From Roseibaca sp. Y0-43 (lineage in GTDB: Bacteria; Pseudomonadota; Alphaproteobacteria; Rhodobacterales; Rhodobacteraceae), in contig NZ_JAFMPR010000008.1 in assembly GCF_020667835.1 (NCBI RefSeq), positions 1 to 64,000 of the forward strand: a stretch of DNA of 64,000 nt, given 5' to 3'. This document shows, piece by piece, positions 1 to 8,635 of the stretch. The notes under the pieces are model-generated. The model searched no databases, was not told the DNA's origin, and saw only the letters and a program-made list of their open reading frames with translations. Both the position numbers and the translations under genes were made by a program. Every line of letters starts with the position of its first letter. Position 1 is the first letter of the stretch.

Positions 1-1
1 G

Positions 2-73
2 CTGTTCATCATGGCCATTCTCAACGCTTTCAGCCAGCGCCCAGACAACCAGATCACGCCTGACGCCGTCTGA
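2..73 (+). CDS. C-terminal fragment of an unidentified protein, cut by the window edge
   Basis: An open frame enters from the left edge and ends at TGA 71-73, giving about 23 residues (tail ...FSQRPDNQITPDAV). The stop is directly followed by ATG at 74. Too little is visible to assign a family. It could be chance open frame, but its position directly ahead of the next gene fits a translationally coupled upstream gene. Confidence 0.3.
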   Translation: MFIMAILNAFSQRPDNQITPDAV

Positions 74-152
74 ATGGATTGTTCAGAACGAACTAATTAC
101 AGTTGCAGCCATAGTCATCGGACCAGTTCTCGCAATCCTCGTATCTAGATGT

Positions 153-686
153 GTGGACTCAACGCATGAAACTCGTGCGCGCAGAATGGACATCTTTCGA
201 ACGCTAATGCGAACGCGTCGGACACCCGTTGTCCCTGAACACGTTGGCGCTCTTAACCTCATCGAGATCGAATTCGCTAAAAAAGAAAAAGTTATCGGCA
301 GTTGGACAAAACTGATGCAGCATCTCGGCGAAGTGCATCCGAGACAACCTGAAGAAGCTATTGACCCGCATTTGGCACCAGAGGAAGTTAACCGCCGTAA
401 CGAGAATTATAATCTTAGACTTTTTAGAGAACGCCAGAAGCTATTGGCAAAACTATTACATTCAATTGCGAGAGAACTCGGGCACAATGCAGAGCAGCTT
501 GAAATATTCGAAGGTGGTTATACGCCTCAAGGTTGGCATGACATCGAACTTGAGCAGCGTATGATAAGGCAATACGTCTTAGACCTCTATCAAGGAAATA
601 GGGTAGTTCCTGTAGGAGTTATTGATTATCGTCGTTTCGAAAAAGCTGACGAAGCGCTTGTCAACGACGATGAGGCAGATAACTGA
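153..686 (+). CDS. DUF6680-like protein of unknown function; N-terminus probably displaced or frameshifted
   Basis: The 177 codons from GTG 153 read like the soluble part of the DUF6680 family: an Arg-rich stretch followed by DIFRTLMRTR, then HVGALNLIEIEF, and a WTKLMQHLG segment. The same frame stays open upstream of GTG 153 and encodes a hydrophobic N-terminal segment (ELITVAAIVIGPVLAIL, about positions 90-140) of the kind expected to anchor such proteins in the membrane. No ATG, GTG or TTG precedes that segment in frame; the nearest ATG (74) is in another frame. Either a rare start is used or an indel lies between 74 and about 90. The DNA is noticeably more AT-rich than the rest of the window, which suggests acquisition. 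Family assignment is from memory of motifs; the function is unknown. Confidence 0.6.
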   Translation: MDSTHETRARRMDIFRTLMRTRRTPVVPEHVGALNLIEIEFAKKEKVIGSWTKLMQHLGEVHPRQPEEAIDPHLAPEEVNRRNENYNLRLFRERQKLLAKLLHSIARELGHNAEQLEIFEGGYTPQGWHDIELEQRMIRQYVLDLYQGNRVVPVGVIDYRRFEKADEALVNDDEADN

Positions 687-707
687 TTGCTGCGATTTTC
701 AAAAGCC

Positions 708-1991
708 TCACTCAAACTTCGCCCTGATCCGCCGCACCATCCCCCAGACCCCCAGCACGACCACGGGCGCGAGCACCGCCATGGCGACGGTTTTCGACAC
801 GCCCGCGGGTTCCGCCAAGGGCATGACCAGATAGGCCACAAGGTTCACCGCGTAATAGCTGATTGCCACCACCGACAGCCCCTCGACCGTGTGTTGCAGG
901 CGCAGTTGCAGATCGGCGCGTTTGTCCATGCTGGCGAGCAGTTCCTGGTTCTGGGCCGAGCGTTCCACGTCCACCCGCGTGCTGAGCAACTGTCCCGCCC
1001 GCATGGCGCGTTCGGCCATTTTCGCCAGCCGCGCTTCGGCCGATTTGACCGTGCGCATGGCCGGATCGAAGCGGCGCATCATGAATTCGTTCAGCGTTTG
1101 CCGCCCGTCGAAACGTACCTCGCGCAGCACTTCGATGCGTTGATGCACCAGCGCCTCATAGGCGCCCGTGGCCCCAAACCGGAAAGAGGATTCGACGACC
1201 ATATTCTCTAGCTCGGAGGAGATGCGCAGCAGCGCCTCCAGCGTTTCCTCGGACCGCGAGCCGCCGTCGTTCATGGCGCGTGTCAGCCGCGTCAGTTCAT
1301 CATCCAGCGCGCCCATTTGCGGCGACATGTCCCGCGCGCGCAAAAGCCCCAGCATCGAGATGGTCTTGTAGGTCTCGATCTCGCACATGCGCTGCACGAT
1401 GCGGCCCACGCGCCGCCCGCCGGTGCCGGGTTTGACGAACATCGCCATACGGATATGGCCCGCCGCGTCTATACGGAAATCGCTGGCGATCACCGCCACC
1501 CCGTCCAGCACGCTGGAAGCCGCAAGGCTTTCGGGCACGAACCAGTCCAGCATCTTGGCGGTCATGTCCGACGGGTTCTCGGGCATCACCTCTATGCGCA
1601 TGATGATCGAGGTCAGGCGCGTGCCGGGGGCCTTGTCCAGCCAATCCTCGGGGTAGACATCGAAGCTGGAGGGGTCAAAAGGCCGGTCGGTCAGGCCTTG
1701 TTCGAAGGTGGTGTAGGTCGTGAACTCGGTATGGCTTTCCCATTTCATATGGTAGCGGCCCATATCGGTCGAGAAATGCGTCGCATCCGGCGACGGGTGG
1801 CCCGCCCCGTGCCGCTCCAGCAGGGCCAGCAGATGCGCGCGGTCATCGGCGCGCGAGCGTTTGGCGGCAAAGCGCGAGGGCTTGATGGCCAGAAAGGTCG
1901 CGGTCGCCGGCGCGGTGATCTTGGCCGCCGGGCGCGCGTGCAGCTCGTTGACCATGGCGTAGCGGTTGGGGTGGTCCTGAATCGGCGGCAT
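708..1991 (-). CDS. DUF3422 family membrane-anchored protein
   Basis: 427 codons starting MPPIQDHPNRYAMVNELHARP, the typical opening of DUF3422 proteins, in which HPxR followed by NELHARP is conserved. The bulk is soluble with a predicted coiled-coil portion around residues 270-350. Two hydrophobic segments near the C-terminus (about 375-395 and 403-418) should anchor it in the inner membrane, with the large domain on one face. The gene converges on the DUF6680-like gene and leaves only about 20 bases between the stops. Biochemical function is unknown. The family is widespread in Alpha- and Betaproteobacteria. Confidence 0.85.
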   Translation of the reverse strand: MPPIQDHPNRYAMVNELHARPAAKITAPATATFLAIKPSRFAAKRSRADDRAHLLALLERHGAGHPSPDATHFSTDMGRYHMKWESHTEFTTYTTFEQGLTDRPFDPSSFDVYPEDWLDKAPGTRLTSIIMRIEVMPENPSDMTAKMLDWFVPESLAASSVLDGVAVIASDFRIDAAGHIRMAMFVKPGTGGRRVGRIVQRMCEIETYKTISMLGLLRARDMSPQMGALDDELTRLTRAMNDGGSRSEETLEALLRISSELENMVVESSFRFGATGAYEALVHQRIEVLREVRFDGRQTLNEFMMRRFDPAMRTVKSAEARLAKMAERAMRAGQLLSTRVDVERSAQNQELLASMDKRADLQLRLQHTVEGLSVVAISYYAVNLVAYLVMPLAEPAGVSKTVAMAVLAPVVVLGVWGMVRRIRAKFE

Positions 1992-2114
1992 GTTCTATTT
2001 GGTCCCGAATGGCGGGTGATTGTTTGGGCCTAGCATATTCTGCACCGCAGCAAAGGAAAGCGCTTCCGTGGTGCCCCGGTGCATACTTGCAATCCTGCCA
2101 CAGATGCGCGCGGT

Positions 2115-2894
2115 TTACAGCCCCGACAAAAGCCGGGTCAGGCGCGCGGCTTCGTCCGCCATGCCCCAGGGCGGGTTCAGCACCGCCATGCCAGAGCCGA
2201 CCATGCGGTGGCCGGGGCGGGCGGGGGTGAAACGAGCCTCGAACAGGGCGATTTCCGGCATCTCGCTGCGCAGGTCGGCTGTCAGCGCGTCATGCGGGCC
2301 ATCAACCAAGATCGGATACCACAGCACCAGCACCCCCACGTTCCATTTGCGCGCGATCTGGCCCAAGGCGCGGGGGATGGTGGCGTAGTCGGCCTTTACC
2401 TCGTAGGACGGGTCCACCATCAGCACGCCCCGGCGCGGGGTTGGCGGGCAAAGCGCTTGCGCCATCTCCAGCCCATCGCGCTTGTAGACACGCGCGCCCT
2501 GCCCCGCCATCGCCCGCGAGAGCGCGTCATATTCCGCCGGGTGCAGCTCGGCCAGCGACAGGCGGTCATGGCCCGCACGCAAACCATGCGCGGCAATCAG
2601 CGGAGAGCCGGGATAAGCCTGCGCCCCATGCGCCGCACGGGTGGCGGCCAGCGCGCGGAGATAGGGATGCGCGTGGTCAAACAGCGGCGCTGCCCGCGCG
2701 ATGCCCGCCGCCGCCTCGCCGGTTTTCAGCGCTTGCGGACTGCCCAGATCATACAAGCCCCGTCCGGCATGGGTTTCGATATAGCTGAGCGGTTTGTCCT
2801 TGGCGGTCATATAGGCCAAAAGCCACGCCAGAAGCGCGTGCTTATGCACATCGGCCAGGTTGCCCGCGTGAAAGCCGTGTTGATAGGACAGCAT
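2115..2894 (-). CDS. rlmJ: 23S rRNA (adenine(2030)-N(6))-methyltransferase RlmJ
   Basis: 259 codons. The N-terminus MLSYQHGFHAGNLADVHKHALL is diagnostic of RlmJ. ETHAGRGLYDL provides the S-adenosylmethionine pocket. MVDPSYEVKADY is motif IV, here DPSY rather than the more usual DPPY. RlmJ methylates N6 of A2030 in 23S rRNA before 50S assembly. It is the last gene of a minus-strand run cmk, VCBS protein, rlmJ, four bases after the preceding stop, so it is probably co-transcribed. Length is normal for the family. Assignment is secure; the Pro-to-Ser change in motif IV is the only oddity. Confidence 0.88.
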   Translation of the reverse strand: MLSYQHGFHAGNLADVHKHALLAWLLAYMTAKDKPLSYIETHAGRGLYDLGSPQALKTGEAAAGIARAAPLFDHAHPYLRALAATRAAHGAQAYPGSPLIAAHGLRAGHDRLSLAELHPAEYDALSRAMAGQGARVYKRDGLEMAQALCPPTPRRGVLMVDPSYEVKADYATIPRALGQIARKWNVGVLVLWYPILVDGPHDALTADLRSEMPEIALFEARFTPARPGHRMVGSGMAVLNPPWGMADEAARLTRLLSGL

Positions 2895-2898
2895 CGGA

Positions 2899-3600
2899 TC
2901 AGCCGCAGGTCAGGCTGTCGGGGCCGGTATAGGGCCCCAGATCACGGGTCTGCAGTCGACCGTCTACCAGCCGTGACGCCAAGGCCCGTGCCCAGCCGCG
3001 ATCCGCCGTCACGATCTCTGGCCCCTGCCCGCAGTCGAAGACACCGCCCTCGATCAGCGGGGCGCCGTAGCGGTGGTTTGTGTGCCCCTCGGCACTGGCG
3101 ACGGGGGCGATGCGCCATGTCGCGCCATCGCGCCAGAGAGAGACGACCCGCAAGACCCGCGCCAGATGCGGGCGGTCGACATAGGCGATTTCCATCCGCC
3201 CGTCGCCATCCAGATCGGCGATGCCCGCGATGGCCAGCCAGCGATGCCGCGTGCCGATGGGCGGGTTCCAGACAAGGGGCGCAAGCGCGCCGTCACGCAG
3301 CCCCCAGACCATGATCTGCGCGCCTTGGTCGAAGATCGACACGACAGTCAAAACCTCTGCTGCGCCGTCACCATCCAGATCGGCCAATCGGGGTGCGGTA
3401 TCCTCGAAAACCTGCCCTTCCAGCCGCACGCGATACTGGCCGCGCGCGGTCGTCACTTCCAGCCCGGCATATTCGCCACCTGGCACGGCCCCATGGTCGT
3501 ATTCGCTGCTGGGGGTGATGTAGCGCGCAACGGTGATGTGCTCTTGTGCCTGCACGGGCGCGGCAAGCACCGCCACCAAGGCCAGCGCGCGCCAGATCAT
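2899..3600 (-). CDS. Exported FG-GAP/VCBS-repeat protein of unknown function
   Basis: Start chosen at ATG 3600, where it overlaps the cmk stop as ATGA; an upstream in-frame extension is only the shadow of cmk. The 233-aa product begins with a Sec signal peptide ([19 protein letters not shown], cleavage after AQA). Two calcium-binding-like repeats follow, [13 protein letters not shown] and [16 protein letters not shown], the signature of FG-GAP/VCBS beta-propeller blades. The protein is therefore probably periplasmic and may bind Ca2+ through the DxDGDG loops. Only about two clear repeats are seen, fewer than a full propeller. Partner and role cannot be inferred from context (cytidylate kinase upstream, RlmJ downstream). 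Confidence 0.72.
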   Translation of the reverse strand: MIWRALALVAVLAAPVQAQEHITVARYITPSSEYDHGAVPGGEYAGLEVTTARGQYRVRLEGQVFEDTAPRLADLDGDGAAEVLTVVSIFDQGAQIMVWGLRDGALAPLVWNPPIGTRHRWLAIAGIADLDGDGRMEIAYVDRPHLARVLRVVSLWRDGATWRIAPVASAEGHTNHRYGAPLIEGGVFDCGQGPEIVTADRGWARALASRLVDGRLQTRDLGPYTGPDSLTCG

Positions 3601-4196
3601 GCGCGCTCTGCCAGCCGTTGCGCGATCACGTCCTTGGCGAATTCCACCGCCTGAGAGACCGTCATTTCGGTCGTGTCGAGCGTAATCGCATCGGGCGCGG
3701 CCAGAAGCGGCGCATCGGCGCGACCGATATCGCGCGCGTCGCGGGCGCGGACCTGCGCCAGAACTTCCTCGTAGCTGCCATCCTCGCCCGCTTCCAGCCA
3801 ACGGCGGCGCGCACGGGTTTCGGCGCTGGCGGTGACGAACAGTTTCACCTCTGCTTCCGGGCAGATGACGGTGCCGATATCGCGCCCGTCCAGAACCGCG
3901 CCGCCCTCGCGGCGGGCGAAATCGCGCTGGAAATCCACCAGCGCGGCGCGCACTTCGGGCAGCACGGCCACGCGGCTGGCGGCCTCTCCGGCGGCAAGGC
4001 TGCGCAAGCCGTCGCGCGCCAGATCATCCGGGGACAGGCTGCGCGCGGCGACAATCGGGTCGCCGCCTTTCATGCCCACGGCACGATACAGCAGCCCGGT
4101 GTCGAGATGCGCAAAGCCGAATTCGCGTGCGATGGCGCGGCTTATCGTGCCCTTGCCCGCTGCGGCAGGTCCGTCGATTGCAACCGTGAAGTGCAT
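3597..4196 (-). CDS. cmk: Cytidylate kinase
   Basis: 199 codons. The N-terminus [20 protein letters not shown] contains the P-loop (GPAAAGKG). [14 protein letters not shown] is the nucleoside-binding motif, and [21 protein letters not shown] is the conserved CMP-kinase core. It phosphorylates CMP and dCMP with ATP in the cytoplasm. The protein is somewhat short for the family (usually 210-230), mainly through a compact CMP-insert region. The stop overlaps the start of the exported VCBS protein (ATGA), indicating translational coupling. Identification is secure. Confidence 0.92.
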   Translation of the reverse strand: MHFTVAIDGPAAAGKGTISRAIAREFGFAHLDTGLLYRAVGMKGGDPIVAARSLSPDDLARDGLRSLAAGEAASRVAVLPEVRAALVDFQRDFARREGGAVLDGRDIGTVICPEAEVKLFVTASAETRARRRWLEAGEDGSYEEVLAQVRARDARDIGRADAPLLAAPDAITLDTTEMTVSQAVEFAKDVIAQRLAERA

Positions 4197-4319
4197 GGGC
4201 GCGTGTCTCTTGGTGATCTTCTACCGCCCCGATACCCTACGCGGGTCCACCGGGGCAATCCTCTATCTGCCGAATTAATGGGCAAGAATCGGTTTTGTCG
4301 CGGCGGCGCGGGCGCTGCG

Positions 4320-5324
4320 TCAACCGCCGGTATGGCTCATGTGGCGGGTCATCTGGCCGTCGACCTTCTGGCGGGAATAGTCGAAATCATGGCCCTTGGG
4401 CTTTCGGCCAATCGCGGCGCGAATGGCATCTTCCAGCAAGTCGTTGCTGTCAGAGGCCCGCAAGGGCGCGCGCAGGTCGGCCATGTCCTCTTGACCCAAG
4501 CACATATACAGCTCGCCCGTGCAGGTCAGGCGCACGCGGTTGCAGCTTTCGCAGAAGTTGTGCGTCAGCGGCGTGATGAAGCCGATTTTCTGCCCCGTCT
4601 CTTCCAGCCGGACATATCGCGCGGGCCCGCCCGACCGTTCCGCCAGATCTGTCAGCGTATAGCGTTCCGCCAGTCGCTTGCGCAGGTCCGACAGCGGCCA
4701 ATACTGGTCGAGCCGGTCCTCGTTGCCCAGATCGCCCATCGGCATGACCTCTATCCAGGTCAGGTCCATGTCGCGGGCGGCGCAAAACTCGGTCAGGGTG
4801 AACAGCTCGTCCTCGTTGAAACCCTTCAGCGCGACCGCGTTCAGCTTGACCCGCAGGCCCGCCGCCTGCGCCGCGTCGATCCCGTCCAGCACTTGCGCCA
4901 GCTTGCCCCAACGCGTGACATCGGCGAATTTCTTGTCATCCAGCGTGTCGAGCGAGACATTGATCCGCCGCACGCCGCAATCGGCCAACTGGTCGGCGAA
5001 TTTGCGCAACTGGCTGCCATTGGTGGTCAGCGTCAGCTCTTTCAGCGCGCCGCTGTCCAGATGGCGGCGCATCTGCTCGAAGAAGGTCATGATGCCCTTG
5101 CGCACCAAGGGCTCGCCCCCGGTGATGCGCAGCTTTTCAACCCCAAGCCGGATGAAGGTCGAACACATGCGGTCCAGCTCTTCCAGCGTCAGAAGCTCTT
5201 TCTTGGGCAGAAAGGTCATGTTTTCCGCCATGCAATAGACACAACGGAAATCGCAGCGGTCCGTGACGGAGACACGCAGGTAAGAGATCGGTCGGGCGAA
5301 CGGGTCGATAAGCGGTGCTGTCAT
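4320..5324 (-). CDS. moaA: GTP 3',8-cyclase MoaA (molybdenum cofactor biosynthesis)
   Basis: 334 codons from ATG 5324 ([19 protein letters not shown]). The in-frame extension further upstream lacks MoaA similarity and overlaps the divergent lipoprotein gene, so this start is preferred. CDFRCVYC carries the N-terminal radical-SAM CxxxCxxC cluster. [11 protein letters not shown] plus a further Cys near YMCLG forms the C-terminal [4Fe-4S] site. The protein ends in the Gly-Gly tail (SHTGG) required for activity in MoaA. It converts GTP to 3',8-cyclo-GTP. Divergent from the lipoprotein gene, with an 83-base shared upstream region; the gene appears monocistronic. Confidence 0.95.
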   Translation of the reverse strand: MTAPLIDPFARPISYLRVSVTDRCDFRCVYCMAENMTFLPKKELLTLEELDRMCSTFIRLGVEKLRITGGEPLVRKGIMTFFEQMRRHLDSGALKELTLTTNGSQLRKFADQLADCGVRRINVSLDTLDDKKFADVTRWGKLAQVLDGIDAAQAAGLRVKLNAVALKGFNEDELFTLTEFCAARDMDLTWIEVMPMGDLGNEDRLDQYWPLSDLRKRLAERYTLTDLAERSGGPARYVRLEETGQKIGFITPLTHNFCESCNRVRLTCTGELYMCLGQEDMADLRAPLRASDSNDLLEDAIRAAIGRKPKGHDFDYSRQKVDGQMTRHMSHTGG

Positions 5325-5407
5325 GCGCCGAGAAGTAGCCACTGCACTGGCACCCGGCAAGGGGATATGTGATTGTTGGGCGTGGGCTTTGGTATTAGGG
5401 TCGGCAT

Positions 5408-5905
5408 ATGACACGGCATTTTCTGACCTTCGTTGCGGTTTGCGGGCTTGCGGGATGCGGGGCGCTGCCCTTTGGCGGGCCATCGGGCGCGCCGTCTGTC
5501 CCGGTTCTGACACCGGGGGCCGACACGCTGCGCCCGCTCGCGCGCCCCGGCGCGCGCGCCACGGGCCTTGGCCAGCGCGGCCAGACCGCCGACACGCTGG
5601 ACACCACCAGCCCCGCCGAACGCGCCGCAGCGCAGGCGGTGGACGTGACGGGCGGCGCGCTTCTGGGAGAGACGCTTGCCAGCCTTGGCAGCCCGACAGA
5701 GCAAGGCTTCTGGCTGCGCACGGGCCTTGTGACGCGCGTCACCCAAGGCCGGGTCGAGCGCGTGGATGGCAGCGGCGCGATCCGGGTGGAACTGCGCCCC
5801 TCTGGCGCGGCCCCCGGTGCGGGCAGCCAATTGTCGCTGGCGGCCTTCCGCGCCTTGGGGGCGCCGCTGACCGAACTTTTGCCCCTGCGCGTTCTGTCCG
5901 AATAG
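5408..5905 (+). CDS. Small outer-membrane-type lipoprotein of unknown function
   Basis: 165 aa. The N-terminus [20 protein letters not shown] is a signal peptide with lipobox LAGC, so Cys17 should be lipidated. A Pro/Ala-rich linker follows, then a compact domain containing [28 protein letters not shown] and a C-terminal LLPLRVLSE. Homologues in Rhodobacteraceae are often labelled D-galactarate dehydratase; nothing here supports that enzyme (too short, no metal-binding motifs). Sits divergent from moaA and convergent with the next gene, with only three bases between stops. Confidence 0.7.
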   Translation: MTRHFLTFVAVCGLAGCGALPFGGPSGAPSVPVLTPGADTLRPLARPGARATGLGQRGQTADTLDTTSPAERAAAQAVDVTGGALLGETLASLGSPTEQGFWLRTGLVTRVTQGRVERVDGSGAIRVELRPSGAAPGAGSQLSLAAFRALGAPLTELLPLRVLSE

Positions 5906-5908
5906 CCC

Positions 5909-6772
5909 CTACCCCCAGATCAGCACCACGCCCGACAAGGCCGCAACCGCCAGTGCCGCGACGCGCGGGGGGGTGCGCGCGGGCGGTTTGCCCGGCTGCG
6001 ATCCGCGCAGCGCGCTCTGCAAAGAGCGGTGTTCCAGCATCGCGGCGTCATAGCCCGCCTGTCGCCCCTGCGGCAGCAAGGGTTTGCGCGCCTCGGCCAT
6101 GCGCCGCCTTGTGCTGCCCTCTGGCGCGGGCGGGCGGGCATAGCGGGCCACCGGGCGCGGCAGGGTCGGGCCGCTGGACAACAGGTCCAGCCGAGAGGGC
6201 TTGTGCTGCCGGAATTCCGCAAGGCTCAACACCAGCCGCCGCCCCAGCAGAACCACCGCCTTGGGCGCGCGGCCCATGCAGACATGCTCTACAAGCTCCG
6301 ACAGCAGCGCATCCTCTGCCCCGCGCCCCACGCGCAGGCGCAGGCTGGCCTGATGGCGCTGCAACACCAGCCCCAGCCGGGCCGCTTTATCCGGCCCGCG
6401 CGTCCCGCCCGCGGGGCGGCAATAGCTGCCAGAGCGCCGCTCGGGCAGCCGGTCGGGGCCAAAGCCCAGCGCGATGCCGTCCACCTCTAGGCAGATCTGG
6501 CCCTGTGTCAGCGCGGCCCGGTCCACCTTGCGGCCCGTGGCGCAGATGTTGCGCAGCACATGCTGGAACAGCTCGACCATGGGCAGGTCGGGGGGCTGGT
6601 CGAACAGGAACAGCACATCCAGACCCGCCTCTGGCACGGCCAGCGCGAAAGGACAGGCCGCGTCTTTCACGACGCGCCGCGCCGGCACGGACACTGTGCG
6701 CAGCGCGATCGGCCCATGACCTTGGTCGGCCATGGGGTCGGGCAATTTGAACCTGATGATATGCTCCGTCAT
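5909..6772 (-). CDS. Hypothetical protein with a C-terminal membrane tail
   Basis: 287 codons from ATG 6772 (MTEHIIRFKLPDP). I do not recognise the family. The middle contains a possible small globular region (about 30-200) with Arg-rich segments. The protein ends with a single hydrophobic stretch at the extreme C-terminus (RVAALAVAALSGVVLIWG), so it would be tail-anchored with the bulk in the cytoplasm. Codon use is typical of the neighbours, and the convergent arrangement with the lipoprotein gene leaves no room for anything else, both of which support a real gene. A competing plus-strand frame over part of the region is shorter and lacks features. Confidence 0.6.
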   Translation of the reverse strand: MTEHIIRFKLPDPMADQGHGPIALRTVSVPARRVVKDAACPFALAVPEAGLDVLFLFDQPPDLPMVELFQHVLRNICATGRKVDRAALTQGQICLEVDGIALGFGPDRLPERRSGSYCRPAGGTRGPDKAARLGLVLQRHQASLRLRVGRGAEDALLSELVEHVCMGRAPKAVVLLGRRLVLSLAEFRQHKPSRLDLLSSGPTLPRPVARYARPPAPEGSTRRRMAEARKPLLPQGRQAGYDAAMLEHRSLQSALRGSQPGKPPARTPPRVAALAVAALSGVVLIWG

Positions 6773-6830
6773 CCGCAACCCAACCCACCTGGCCCAAGAT
6801 TAGCCGGAATTCCACGCGAACAGAGGCGAA

Positions 6831-6845
6831 AAATACCTCGTATTT
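6831..6845. promoter_or_regulatory. Operator-like palindrome in a divergent promoter region
   Basis: Perfect inverted repeat AAATAC-CTC-GTATTT. It lies between the divergent hypothetical gene (start 6772) and the phosphodiesterase gene (start 6906), about 60 bases from each. It is AT-rich against a GC-rich background. It has no T-run, so a regulator binding site is more likely than a terminator. The regulator is unknown. Confidence 0.35.
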
Positions 6846-6905
6846 GAGCCAATCGCGCCCTCTATGCCCTTGCCCCTTGCGCGGTTGCGGCCTAAGCCAA
6901 AACGC

Positions 6906-7760
6906 ATGAAACTGCTCTTTCTTGGCGATGTGATGGGCCGCGCGGGCCGCAAGGCTGTCACCGGCTGGCTGCCGGTGCTGCGCGCGGCATGGGCACTGGA
7001 TTTCGTGGTCGTCAATGGCGAGAACGCGACCGGCGGCGCGGGGCTGTCGCCCGAACACGCCAAGGGCTTGCTGGCGGCGGGCGCGGATTGCATCACGCTG
7101 GGCGACCATGCGTTCGACCAGCGCGCCATGCGCGAATTCTGCGCGCAAGAGCCGCGCATCATCCGCCCGCTGAACATCGCCAAATCCGGCGCACCCGGCC
7201 ATGGCGCACATGTGTTCCAAGACGCGCGCGGGCGGCGGGTGCTGGTGGCCCAAGCGTTGGGGCAGGTGTTCATGAAGCAGCCTTTCTCTGACCCGTTCTC
7301 GGCGGTGGACCCGGTTTTGCGCGCCCATCCGCCCGGCGGCATGGTGCAGGCCGCGCTGGTCGATATTCATTGCGAGGCCACCTCCGAGAAAACCGCCATG
7401 GGCCATTGGTGCGACGGGCGCGCCAGCGTCGTGGTGGGCACGCATACCCATATCCCGACCGCTGACGCGCAAATCCTGCGCGGTGGCACGGCCTACCAGT
7501 CGGATGCTGGCATGTGCGGCGATTACGATTCCGTCATCGGAATGCAGAAAGACGAACCCATGCGCCGTTTCATCACCGGGATGCCGCGCAGCCGGTTCGA
7601 GCCGGCGATGGGCACCGCCACGCTGTGTGGCCTCTATGTCGAAACCGACGACGCCACGGGCCGCGCCACGCGGGTCGAGATGGTGCGCGCGGGCGGGCGG
7701 CTGGCGGCGGCCGGTCCCGCCCCGGTCGATCTGCCGCCCCTGTCGGGCAGCACCGACTAA
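6906..7760 (+). CDS. YmdB-type metallophosphoesterase (TIGR00282 family)
   Basis: 284 codons from ATG 6906 (MKLLFLGDVMGRAGRKAV), preferred over an upstream ATG because the beta1 metal-binding motif GDVMGRAGR then falls at the N-terminus as in the family. Further ligands are in VVNGENATGG, GDHAFDQ and THTHIPTAD, consistent with a two-metal phosphodiesterase. Characterised members such as Bacillus YmdB hydrolyse cyclic nucleotides in vitro and influence RNA turnover. The substrate here is not deducible. Length fits. It precedes the glutamine amidotransferase-like gene with a gap of about 100 bases. Confidence 0.85.
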   Translation: MKLLFLGDVMGRAGRKAVTGWLPVLRAAWALDFVVVNGENATGGAGLSPEHAKGLLAAGADCITLGDHAFDQRAMREFCAQEPRIIRPLNIAKSGAPGHGAHVFQDARGRRVLVAQALGQVFMKQPFSDPFSAVDPVLRAHPPGGMVQAALVDIHCEATSEKTAMGHWCDGRASVVVGTHTHIPTADAQILRGGTAYQSDAGMCGDYDSVIGMQKDEPMRRFITGMPRSRFEPAMGTATLCGLYVETDDATGRATRVEMVRAGGRLAAAGPAPVDLPPLSGSTD

Positions 7761-7861
7761 ACGCTGCGCAGTCGCGTGTTGGCGGGGGGCTTGGAGCGCG
7801 CAGCCTCTCGACCTTTGCGCTGGGTTTGCTAGGTTAGGAGCAAATACGGACAGGACGAGAC

Positions 7862-8635
7862 ATGCGCAGGCCCGTCATCGGCATTATCGGCAATTCGCAC
7901 CTGATAAATGACGAATACCCCGCCCATGCGGGCGGAACCATGAATTCCGAGGCGATCTCGCAAGTGTCGGGTTGCATACCGCTTGTGGTGCCTGCCGATC
8001 CAACACTCATGTCGGTGGCAGAGCTGCTGGAGGTGTGCGACGGATTCCTGCTGACCGGGGGCCGCCCCAATGTCCACCCAGAGGAATATGGCGAGGCGGA
8101 AACCCCCGCCCATGGCGCGTTCGACCGCGCGCGCGATGCGATCACCCTGCCCTTGGTGCGCGCCTGCGTTGAGCGCGGGCAACCCTTTCTGGGCGTCTGC
8201 CGCGGTTTTCAAGAGGTGAATGTCGCCATGGGCGGCACACTTTACCCCGAAATCCGCGATCTGCCGGGACGGATGAACCACCGAATGCCCCCCGACGGCA
8301 CGCTGGAAGAGAAATTCGCCCTGCGCCACGTGGTCCGCTTTACCGACGGCGGCGTGTTTCACCGCCTGATGGGCGCGGCAGAGGTGATGACCAACACGCT
8401 GCATGGCCAAGGCGTGAAAACCCCCGGCGCGCGCATCGTGATCGACGGGCACGCCCCCGATGGCACGCCAGAGGCGCTTTATGTCAAGGATGCGCCGGGC
8501 TTCACGCTGTCGGTGCAATGGCACCCCGAATGGCGCGCGGGCGATGACCCGGTCTCGCGCCCCTTGTTCGAAGCTTTTGGTCAGGCCGCCCGTGCCTGGG
8601 CGGGCGGCGCAAAGGAATGGAGGATGAGCGCATGA
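7862..8635 (+). CDS. Class I glutamine amidotransferase-like hydrolase (peptidase C26, PuuD-like)
   Basis: 257 codons. Catalytic triad visible: nucleophile Cys113 in FLGVCRGFQEVNVA, and His221/Glu223 in SVQWHPEW. LLTGGRPNVHPEEYG and GGTLYPEI match gamma-glutamyl-gamma-aminobutyrate hydrolases, which cleave the gamma-glutamyl amide in the Puu putrescine pathway. No other putrescine genes are adjacent, so the natural substrate is uncertain. The stop overlaps the next ATG (ATGA at 8632), so it is translated together with the cytochrome c gene, an unusual pairing. Confidence 0.85.
   Translation: MRRPVIGIIGNSHLINDEYPAHAGGTMNSEAISQVSGCIPLVVPADPTLMSVAELLEVCDGFLLTGGRPNVHPEEYGEAETPAHGAFDRARDAITLPLVRACVERGQPFLGVCRGFQEVNVAMGGTLYPEIRDLPGRMNHRMPPDGTLEEKFALRHVVRFTDGGVFHRLMGAAEVMTNTLHGQGVKTPGARIVIDGHAPDGTPEALYVKDAPGFTLSVQWHPEWRAGDDPVSRPLFEAFGQAARAWAGGAKEWRMSA

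Noticed and set aside
3546-5372. A 608-codon plus-strand open frame across cmk and moaA
   Set aside because: It is antisense to two clearly recognised genes, has no family motifs, and arises from GC-rich codon bias in the opposite strand.
5408-5905. D-galactarate dehydratase, a label sometimes given to this lipoprotein family
   Set aside because: The protein has 165 residues with a lipobox and no dehydratase motifs.
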